A stretch of DNA of 64,000 bases from Rapana venosa (Eukaryota; Mollusca; Gastropoda; Neogastropoda; Muricidae): positions 61,957,175 to 62,021,174 of the forward strand of contig CM054135.1 in the NCBI GenBank assembly GCA_028751875.1, read 5' to 3'. Positions within the stretch are counted from its first letter, which is position 1. Every line of letters starts with the position of its first letter. The notes under the pieces are model-generated. The model was given only the letters and a program-made list of their open reading frames with translations. It had not been told where the DNA came from and ran no database searches. Positions 55,891 through 64,000 of the stretch are shown piece by piece. Made by a program: the position numbers and the translations under genes.

Positions 55891-57110
55891 CCCCAAAAAA
55901 TTCTGGCAAAGATGAAGACCGGCAATTACAAACAGGAATACATTATCTAAAAAACAGAAAAATCTCTGGGGTGAGAGAAAGCCACTCAAATACATCAATG
56001 AAATAACATCCAGAAAGAAGAAACAAACCATCACACAAGATAACACATCAATGCATCAGGACTTCATGCTGCCCTCTATCTTGCTACACAGAAGAGAAAA
56101 CTCTCCATCTTCCTTACAATACACACTGTGTCCATGTCACACATCTCCAACAGCAGTATCCTCCGAGAACTTTATCAACATGCTGCTATCACATCCAGTA
56201 CTGTTTAACCTGTATAAAGAATAAAGATGATAGATGGCAGAACCATACCTTGCAGGAAACAAGTTAAAGTTGACTTTTGAAGTCCTGGTGGTGATGAAGG
56301 CTGCACTTCTGAAGATAAAGTTATCCTGGTGATGATGAAGACTGCAGTTCTGAAGATAAAGTTGTCCTGGTGATGATGAAGACTGCAGTTCTGAAGATAA
56401 AGTTGTCCTGGTGATGATGAAGTTTGGGTGATGATGAAGTTCTGATGGAATTCTGTCGAAGACACAAATAGGAAAACATTTATTATCACAAGGGAGAAAC
56501 TAGACTCAATTAGTTTAAAAAATCAATAAACAAGATGTTTAAAAAGATCAAAAAAAAGAAAAGAAATCACAGAACATGGCACAGTATAACATTAATGCAT
56601 CATGACTTCATGCAGGCTTCCTTCTTGCTACATATTTGTACAATGTTATTCTGAACATTTCAATTCATTAAAAAAACCAAAAAAAACTCTTCAACTTGTT
56701 CACAATATACACAGCGTCCATTTCACAAATTTTCCACAGCAGTGTCATCAAGGCACTTAATCAACAGGGTGGTGTCAAATCAAACCCTCCCTTGACGTGC
56801 TGTGTGAGCTTATGTGTGTGTGTGTGTGCATGCACACACACGTGTGTACATAATTTTGCGTGTGTTTTTTTGTGTGTGTGTGTGTACATGCGCGTGAGCA
56901 TGTACGCTTAAATTTGACATCTGTTCATTTATGTGTGATTCAATGCGTGTAAATGATTTGAATGCAAGTGCTTTGATTTGTTGCTTTACAAGATTCAACA
57001 CTATATAAATTCCATACTCCAGCGCTATATCAATTCCATAAACTCCATAAATTCAATACATTGATATCATTTATTATTATAAATAAAATCATTTTCATAA
57101 AGAATGAAGA
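55891..57110 (-). repeat. Extra partial array copy on contig 3
   Basis: It parallels 14110-15530 and also 58700-60180, so contig 3 holds two successive copies of the 41-bp block region. It begins inside a mixed block. Confidence 0.85.
56249..56452 (-). repeat. 41-bp tandem cassette block, short copy
   Basis: The 204-bp minus-strand block lies between GTCTTCGACAG and CCTGCAAG|GTATGG. It has about four units, compared with nine in 45829-46197. Confidence 0.85.
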
Positions 57111-57114
57111 AGGA

Positions 57115-57860
57115 AGGTGGCAGGATGGTTAAGACTTTCACCCACCTAACAAGTAAACCATGAGGTTCTGAGTTCAATTCCAGCCTTGCCCTTTCTTCCC
57201 AATTTGACAACAAAATCGAACTGAATGTCAAACTCCATCCGATGAGACTGGGGGTGGGGATAGCCTAGTGGTTAGAACATTGCGCTCGCAATCTGACAAC
57301 CCGGGTTCGATTCCCGTTCAAGGGGATATTTTCCCCTGGAGTTAACATCAGTGCAGACTCCACTCTCCCTAAAAAGTCCTTCGGATGAGACTATAAACTG
57401 AGGCCCCATGTGCGAACGCATGCAGAACATCTTGTGCACACATTAAATCCTGTTCCGCTTTTCGTAAGAGTAGGCCATTGTGTGCCGGTGGGAACAGATG
57501 ACAAAATTTACAAACCGCATACACATGGGGACTGGATGTAAAAAAGCACATAAGTGCTTATTCCATTATCCTCGATATAAAAGAATAAATAAAATATAAA
57601 CCACAGCTTTCTGTGAGAATGCATGCAGATAATCTTGAACAAATGTTAAAAACCCACTCTGCCTTTTGGAAGAGTAGGCCATTTCATGCCAGAAGGAACG
57701 GATGACAAGTTTTTTTAAACGCATGCACATAGATGTCCTTGTTTTAGACACCATCCCCAAAGTCAGAATGCGGCTACCTAAATGGCAAAAGGTGAATGGT
57801 GGCATTCGCAAACACTCGCCATTGGTAAACCTTAGAGCTGTGGTTGAGGAATGGAAGGTG
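57115..57860 (+). mobile_element. SINE-B interrupted by a SINE-A
   Basis: The B head (GGTGGCAGGATGGTTAAGAC at 57116) and first core bases stop at GATGAGACT (57248). After the SINE-A, the B core resumes with ATATAAACCACAG and continues to the B tail near 57850. No target duplication is evident. Confidence 0.8.
57249..57597 (+). mobile_element. SINE-A, full length and well preserved
   Basis: GGGATAGCCTAGTGGTTAGA head, CCGGGTTCGATTCCC B box, TTAACATCAGTGCAGACTCC, intact core, A tail AGTGCTTATTCCATTATCC and an AATAAATAAA end. It is the best reference copy of SINE-A in the window. Confidence 0.92.
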
Positions 57861-57912
57861 TTTCTTAATCTTTTTTAATTAAAAATATTAAGAGCACAGG
57901 TGAGACCCATAC

Positions 57913-58094
57913 CGCGACTTTAAAATGAAGAAGTACTTGCGGTGATGAAGTAGTCCTTGCAGTGATGAAGTAGTCCTTGTAGTGATGAAGTAGTCCTTGC
58001 AGTGAAGATAATGAAGTCCTGAGGATGATAAAGTTCAGGCGATGATGATGACTGATATCCCAGAGATGATGAAAGTTCTTGTCATGATGAGATT
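57913..58094 (-). repeat. Hybrid tandem cassette block
   Basis: It starts like the stub at 13493 (TTTGACAG|AATCTCATCATG) and ends with four 20-bp units and GTCGCG|GTATGG. This is the uninterrupted counterpart of the cassette split by the LINE in contig 1. Confidence 0.8.
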
Positions 58095-58466
58095 CTGTCA
58101 AAGAAACAAATAAGAATACATCATCATCTCAAAAGAGAAAATGGGAGCAGCTTATAAGCACTGCAATTAAAATGAAATGAATAAAACGACATCAAGAAGA
58201 AACAAATCAACACAGACCATAGTACAGTAAAACATTAACGCATCCTGACTTCATGCAGTCTGCCTTTCTGGCTACACATTTTTACAAGCTTATTCAGTAC
58301 ATTTCTATCTATAGAAAAATACTCAACTTGTTTAGAACATACACAGCATCAATTTCATTAACCTTTAAGAGCTGTGTCATCAAGGTACTTTACCCACAGT
58401 GTGGTATCAGATCCAGAACAATTACAACTGTATAAAGAATGAAGAGGAACAGGAACAGAACCATAC

Positions 58467-58726
58467 CTTGAAGGGAAGCAGTAAAAGATGATTTCTAAAA
58501 TCCTGGCATAAAGGTGTTCGTTGCAAGCGATGGAGAAGTCTATGCAATGATGAAGATGACCTTGTGGTGATGAAAAAGTCCATGCAATGATGAAGAATCC
58601 TGTTATGAAGACATCCTGATGAAGTAAAGTCCTTGGCAACGAAGACTTTTTGCAGTGATGAAGAAGTCCAAGCAGCGATAAAAAAAGTCCTTGCCATCCA
58701 AGAAATTTTCTGGCAAAGATGAAGAC
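58467..58726 (-). repeat. Mixed tandem cassette block with splice-like ends
   Basis: 260 bp between TATGATTGCCAG and CTTCCCTTCAAG|GTATGG. Indels relative to 13865-14123 break its frames. Confidence 0.8.
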
Positions 58727-59082
58727 CTGGCAATCATACAAACAGGAATACACATCTCAAAAACGACAAATCTTTTCTGCAGGCCTGACCAACCATCTAA
58801 AAATACATCAATGAAATAACATCCAGAAAGAAGAAACAAACATCACACAAGATAACACAATCAATGCATCAGACTTCATGCAGCCCTCTACTTTGATACA
58901 CATGTTTACCATTTTCATCAGTAGAGAAAACTCTTCATCTTCCTTATATACAACACAGTGTTCAATGTCACACATTTCAACAGTAGTTATTCACTCAGGA
59001 GACTTTACAACAATGCTGCTATCACATTCCAGTACTGATTAAACCTGTATGAAAAAATAACGATGATAGATGCATGAACATA

Positions 59083-59342
59083 CTTGCAGGGAACAGGGTT
59101 AAGGTTTGACTTTAAAGTCCTGGTGATGATGAAGACGCAGTTCTGAAGATGAAGTTGTCCTGTATGGAATGAAGACGGCAGCTCATGAAGATGAAAGTTG
59201 TCCGGTGTTGATGTAGACTGCAGTTCTGAAGATGAAGTTGTCCTGGTGTTGATGAACTTTGGTGCCGAATGAACATGACTAGAGTCCCGGCGATGATGAA
59301 ATCAGGGCGATGTTGGAAGTTCTTCCTGATTTGGAAAAAACT
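59083..59342 (-). repeat. 41-bp tandem cassette block, damaged
   Basis: It starts after CCTTCGACAG. The donor-like end has lost a base (CTGCAAGTATG). Several indels lie in the units. Confidence 0.75.
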
Positions 59343-59779
59343 CTGTCGAAGGACAACAAATAGGAACACATTTTATTATCACAAAGGAGAAACTGGAGTT
59401 CATTTATTTTTTAAAAATCTATAAAAGGATGTTTAAAAAATAAAAAAAACAAGAAAGAAATCACAGAACATAGCACAGAATAACATTCATGCATCATGAC
59501 TTCATGGAGGCTTCTTTCTTGCTACATATTTGTATAAGTTTATTCTGAACATTTCGATTCATTAAAAAAAACCAACCTCTTCAACTTGTTCACAATATAC
59601 ACAGCGTCAATTTTCACAAATTTTTCCACAGCAGTGTCATCAGAAGGCACTTAAACAAAAGGGTGGTGTCCCCATCAAACCCACCCTGATGTGCTGTGAG
59701 TGCAATGTGTGTGGTGTGTGTGTGCGCATGTGTAATATAATTATGGTGTATGAGTTTGTAGTGCGTGTTTATTATTTTT

Positions 59780-59960
59780 TTTGATTATTTCTTTTTATAT
59801 CGAGGATAATGGAATAAGCCTAGGTGCTTTTTACATCCTGTCCCTGGTGTGACATGCAGTCTTTGTGTAAATCTGTCATCTGTTCCCACCACACACAATG
59901 GCCTACTCTTAACGAAAAGCCGAACAGATTCAACGTGTGCGCAAGATGTTCTGTGTGCGT
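59780..59960 (-). mobile_element. SINE-A 3' part
   Basis: On the minus strand it has the core from CATCTTGCGCAC through the A tail. It is inserted in the TG-rich segment, which resumes at 59965. Confidence 0.7.
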
Positions 59961-60224
59961 TCGCGCGTGTGTGTGGTGTGTTTGGCCGCGCCGCGTTGTA
60001 CATATTTTGTGTGTGTATTGTGCCGTGAGCATGATGTGCATAAATTGACATCTGTTCATCTTAGTTTATGTGCGATTCCATGCATGTAAATGATTGAATG
60101 CAAAGCGCTTTGATTTGTGCTTTACAAGATTCAACGCTATATAAATTCCATAAACTCCATAAATTCAAAACATTAATATCATTTATTATTATAAATAAAA
60201 CAATTACATAAAGAGTAAAGAAGA

Positions 60225-60610
60225 AAGTGGCAGGATGGTTAAGACTTTCCCACCCACTATAAGTAAACCATGAGGTTCTGGGTTCAATCCCAGCCTTGCC
60301 CTTTCTTCCCAATTTGATGAGAAAATCAAACTGATTGTCAAAGTCCTTCGGGTGAAACTATAAACTGAGGCCTTCTGTGTGATTGCACGCAGAACATCTT
60401 GCCCACAGGTTAAAACCTGTTCCACCTTTTGGAAGAATAGGTCATTTCAAGCCAGTTGGAACGTATGACAACAATTCCAAAACACAAGCATATAGGTGTG
60501 GTGTTGAGACACCATCCATGAAGTCGGAATGCAGCTACCTAAAAGGAGGGTGGAAAAAATGGTCACATACGCAAACATCTCACCATTGGTGAACATCGGA
60601 GCTCTAGCCA
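60225..60610 (+). mobile_element. SINE-B, full length
   Basis: GTGGCAGGATGGTTAAGACT head, GGGTTCAATCCC B-box-like sequence, core with GGTGAAACTATAAACTGAGG, the B-specific GTGGTGTTGAGACACCATCC and tail TTGGTGAACATCGGAGC. It is the best reference copy of SINE-B. Confidence 0.9.
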
Positions 60611-60661
60611 AGGAACAGGGGAAAATGTAAAGAATGAAGAGCACAGGTGACAGAACCCTAC

Positions 60662-61425
60662 CTTGAAGGGAACCATTGACCACTGACTTGTCAAGTCCTG
60701 GCAGTGAAGTAGTCCTTGCAGTGATGAAGTAGTACTTGTAGTGATGAAGTAGTCCTTGAAGTGATGAAGTAGTCCTTGAAGTGATGAAGTAGTCCTTGCA
60801 GTGATGAAGTAGTGATGAAGTAGTCCTTGCAGTGATGAAGTAGTCCTTGTAGTGATGAAGTAGTCCTTGCAGTGATGAAGTAGTGATGAAGTAGTGATGA
60901 AGTAGTCCTTGCAGTGTTGAAGTAGTCCTTGCAGTGATGAAGTAGTCCTTGCAGTGATGAAGTAGTCCTTGCAGTGATGAAGTAGTGATAAAGTAGTCCT
61001 TGCAGTGATAAAGAAGTCATTGCAGTGATGATTCTTGCAGCAATAAAGAAGCTCTTGCAAGTAAGAAGTCCTTGCAATGAAGATATCTTTGTGGTGGAGA
61101 AGTCCTTGCAATGAAGATATCTTTGTGGTGGAGAAGTCCTTGCAATGAAGATATCTTAGTGGTGGTGAAGAAGTCCTTGCAATGAAGATATCTTTGTGGC
61201 GATGGAGAAGTCCTTGCAATGAAGATATCTTTGTGGCAATGGAGAAGTCCTTTGCAGTAATGAAGATATCTTAGTGGTGATGAAGAAGTTCTTGCTGCAT
61301 GGAAAAGTCCTTGCATCAATTAATGAGTCCTTGTAGCAACAAAGACGTCTTGGCAGTGATGAAGAAGTCCTTACAGAGATGAAGACGTCCTTACAGAGAT
61401 GAAGAAGTCCTTCCAGGAATAAAGA
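60662..61425 (-). repeat. 20-bp tandem cassette block
   Basis: Minus-strand GACTACTTCATCACTGCAAG units with some shortened ones, then AAGATATCTTCATTGCAAGG units. The donor-like end is CCCTTCAAG|GTAGGG. Confidence 0.9.
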
Positions 61426-61656
61426 TCTAAATTTCCCAGCAGATGTAAAACATATCACTGATAGATCACACACAGGTTATCAGACAGAAACATTAACTAT
61501 ACTGCCATCATAAGACCACGATTTTTTTTCAATGGATAATTTAACAGATTTTATAATATAAAATAGAAATTACAAACTCAAAACAAAATGCGTAAGGGTG
61601 ACTGAAGCATACCCTGAGTCTGAAATACATTTTTGGGTAGGGCATACAATCTCCTA

Positions 61657-61951
61657 GGAGGCACCGTGGTCGAGTGGTTTAGGCGGTCAACTCGTGATCC
61701 AGAGGTCGCGGGTTCGATTCCCGCTCGGCTCGGTGTTGTGTCCTTGGGAAAGACACTTTTTAACACCTATTTTCCTCACTCCACCCAGGTGTACAAGTGG
61801 GTACCAGCTCTGCTGGTGAAGTATCTGGCGACAGACTAGTGTCCTGTCACAGGGGTGGTGAAAAACCATCAGTTTGCTTAACGCTACAGAAACCGGGATA
61901 AGCTCTGGCTCTATGGGCCTTCTGGCTCGAAAGAACATACTACTTACTACT
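61657..61951 (+). mobile_element. Full-length tRNA-head SINE with 13-bp target duplication
   Basis: Perfect ATACAATCTCCTA copies flank it (61644-61656 and 61952-61964). The head GGCACCGTGGTCGAGTGGTT and GCGGGTTCGATTCCCGC look like a tRNA with intact A and B boxes. The body has TGTCCTTGGGAAAGACACTT and CCACCCAGGTGTACAAGTGG, and the end is CGAAAGAACATACTACTTAC. The empty paralogous site is at 17094-17112. It is closely related to 39507-39792. Confidence 0.95.
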
Positions 61952-61964
61952 ATACAATCTCCTA

Positions 61965-62105
61965 TTTTTTCCCCAATTTTTATCTCTTTTTTTTTTAATT
62001 CGTTTTTTTTTCTTCTCTTCTTTCAATGTGTGGGGCCTCCAACCACCTTTTCTTTACCCCATTACTTTTTGTGGTGGGGTCCTCCTCTATTTTCCCACTT
62101 TTCCT
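61965..62105 (+). repeat. Polypyrimidine minisatellite, subfamily 2
   Basis: One GTGGGGCCTCCAACCACC core. The upstream piece is separated by the SINE insertion. Confidence 0.8.
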
Positions 62106-62499
62106 TCTATTTCCTTTATCTCTAATCCAACATTCATGTCACCAACATATACACTCATTCAAAATGAAAAACTATCAAAGCGATGTACACACACAAAAGT
62201 ATCTGTTACTCACAACACACTTTGCACTTTACAATATTCATATTCGTATCATTTTCTCCAATTTATCACATAATTATATACACATTTAATCCATGTATTC
62301 CATTCACTGATCTTCTAAATATCCCAGTAGATGTAACAGCTATAAGGGATAGATCAATACATAGTGTCTTCAGACCATGGTTTCCTTGGTTTTTTTCAAT
62401 GGACATTTGAACAGATTTTATTATTTCCATCTTTATCTAAGACTTTGAAATAAAACGTACTAATGGTGACTTCCACAAATACACAAAGTCACATATACT

Positions 62500-62750
62500 T
62501 TTTTTTCTCTTTTTACACATTCTTTTTCTTTCTTTTTTTCATCTTTTTTTCCATTTTTCTTCTTTTCTTTTTTGTGGGCCTCCAACCACCTTTTCTTTTC
62601 CCCTTTTTTTCTTTCTTTTTTTTTTCTTTTTTTTGTGGGCCTCCAACCACCCTTTTTCTTTTCTTCCCCTTTTTTTTTTCTTTCTTTTTTTGTGGGGGGC
62701 CTCAACCACCTTTTCTTTTCCCCTTTTTTTCTTCTTTTATCATTTTTTCT
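62500..62750 (+). repeat. Polypyrimidine minisatellite, subfamily 1
   Basis: Two GTGGGCCTCCAACCACC cores and a third lacking one C. The tract is interrupted by the 5S-type SINE and resumes at 63046. Confidence 0.85.
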
Positions 62751-63045
62751 GGGGGAACGGGAAAGCTCTGTGGTCGAGCACTCGTTTTTCCCCCACCAAG
62801 TTAAGCAGCGTCGAGCGTGGTTACCAGTTTTGGAGGGTGACCGTTTGGCCGCGCCTTGGCTTCTTACAGTTCCCCCAGTTCACACCCAGCTGTAAATGGG
62901 TACCTGCCCTCTTTAGGGTCAGGGAAGGTAAAGCAGCGAGGGAGAGGAGATGGGCGCCGCCCTCAATATGCTGGCCCTAGAGAAGTGAGGTCTCTGACGC
63001 CTCGCTCCCCTACGACCTTATAGGTTATGGGACTCCTTTACCTTT
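62751..63045 (+). mobile_element. 5S-rRNA-head SINE, full length
   Basis: The head contains AAGTTAAGCAGCGTCGAGCG (62798-62817) and GGAGGGTGACCG, matching the internal promoter part of 5S rRNA. The body has TGTAAATGGGTACCTGCC and the tail TATAGGTTATGGGACTCC then TTTACCTTT. Target duplication cannot be judged because both flanks are T-rich. Known class: 5S-derived SINEs (SINE3 type) transcribed by RNA polymerase III. Confidence 0.88.
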
Positions 63046-63544
63046 TTATCTTTCTTTTCTTTTTTTTGTTTTGTTTGTGAGTCCTCCATTCTCCTCTTGT
63101 TTCCCACTTTTTCCTCTATTTCCATTTTCTGACATCCAACATTCATGTCACCTACATAAACACTCATTCAAAACCAAAAAGGAAAACCCATTAAAGTAAT
63201 GTACCACGCCACAGCATCAAAACTATGACTAAAAAAATCCATACACACTTTACATCTATCATTATTAAGACAGGAGAATTCTGTCTTGAAGAGGTATGTA
63301 CATCAGTAATACAACTGTGGTGCTGGTTTTACAACAGAACCAAGAGTGTTGCTTCAAATATGTCATGGCTACATATCCATAATCCATGATAACACAAGAG
63401 CACAGATCTGCTTCCTCACACACACACACACCAAATACAAACTGAAAATCATACAGTACCTACTTGTTAGCTAACTGCCAACTTCATACAAAAAACCAGG
63501 CCTAAAATCTAATAATAATAACTAACAATGATGATAATCACATT

Positions 63545-63790
63545 GTACTTGGGGTCAGTACAGCTTAACGGGTAGAGCCTTGCGCTCGTGATCATGATGG
63601 GCCCTAGTTCAAGGCCACCATGATGACAACCAGTTTTAGGAGTTTTTCTCTGGAGTTAACTTAACGGACTCCACACCCCCCTTCACTGACACCTAAAACC
63701 AAAAGCCTCCGCGTGAATGCATGCACATCTTGTACGCAGCTTAAAAACTGTCCGCCTTTCAGAAGAGTAGGCCATTTTATGCAGGTAGGA
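63545..63790 (+). mobile_element. SINE-A, diverged
   Basis: The head has CAGCTTAACGGGTAGAGCC, then TCTGGAGTTAACTTAACGG, then the core (TGAATGCATGCACATCTTG, AGAAGAGTAGGCCATTTTA). It lacks the A tail and mirrors 52785-53035. Confidence 0.7.
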
Positions 63791-63904
63791 TCCCATACAC
63801 ACACACACTTTTCCTACACATCACCATAACTACATTTTCCACAGGAATATTAACAGCATACACACACTAATCCCTCTGTTGTGCTGGCCTTGGTGGCTGA
63901 CTAT

Positions 63905-63985
63905 TGCATGGATTTGAGGCTTTGATTTGTTGCTTTACAAGATTCAGTGCTATATAAATTTCATACATTGTTGTTATCATTATTG
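63905..63985 (+). mobile_element. SINE/LINE tail fragment
   Basis: GGCTTTGATTTGTTGCTTTA and TTCAGTGCTATATAAATTTC, then a GTT/ATT-rich end. Confidence 0.75.
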
Positions 63986-64000
63986 GCTAACAACACCTAC

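Larger units (their letters stand above)
57913..64000 (-). repeat. Main array copy on contig 3
   Basis: Blocks in the same order and strand as 13493-17424, followed by the polypyrimidine modules that mirror 52600-54500. Confidence 0.85.

Noticed and set aside
57249..57597. Target duplication for the SINE-A inside SINE-B
   Set aside because: The left edge GATGAGACT is not repeated on the right, which resumes ATATAAACC. I could not find a matching pair.
62798..62845. 5S rRNA gene
   Set aside because: Only the internal promoter part is similar. The rest of 5S rRNA is missing and a SINE body follows.

Overview
The window is repeat-dominated eukaryotic DNA, and I find no intact host protein-coding gene in it. 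It is AT-rich with abundant microsatellites. It carries two kinds of non-LTR retrotransposon (RTE-like and CR1/L2-like) and at least six modular SINE types with tRNA-like or 5S-rRNA-like heads. The SINE types and the tail ending in TTCAGCGCTATATAAATTCC suggest a lophotrochozoan, most likely a marine gastropod mollusc. That assignment is inference from repeat style, not from a gene. Two runs of exactly 500 N (17425-17924 and 55391-55890) show that three contigs have been scaffolded together: 1-17424, 17925-55390 and 55891-64000.

Most of contigs 1 and 3 and the right part of contig 2 (31680-55390) are copies of one large higher-order repeat. In the direction of its tandem blocks, one period reads: a block of 20-bp repeats, a block of 41-bp repeats, a mixed block, two short blocks, a block of 17-bp repeats, and then modules holding a polypurine/polypyrimidine minisatellite with the core GTGGGGCCTCCAACCACC. 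Contig 2 carries this array on the + strand, and contigs 1 and 3 carry it on the - strand. Hence 1-8530 mirrors 31680-40060, 13493-17424 mirrors about 41890-46900, and 57913-64000 mirrors 52600-55390. The blocks are built on one seed (CTTCATC). Many are bounded by the same signals: an upstream pyrimidine-rich stretch ending in CAG, and a downstream CAAG|GTATGG. This is the layout of serially duplicated cassette exons, but frames and lengths do not support a conserved protein.

Region by region: 1-8530 array, inverted arm, with homopolymer-damaged consensus; 8540-13455 two head-to-head LINE relics; 13493-17424 array; 17925-31680 a non-array island with stacked SINEs, a degraded RTE-like LINE (21590-23765) and long microsatellites; 31680-55390 array, including a piggyBac-like MITE, a CR1/L2-like LINE and composite SINEs; 55891-64000 array.

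Several insertions are dated by comparison inside the window. Two full-length tRNA-head SINEs and a truncated 5S-head SINE have perfect 12-13 bp target duplications, a 710-bp MITE is flanked by TTAA, and paralogous empty sites are present for several of them. The array copies have therefore evolved separately and are not all the same allele assembled twice.
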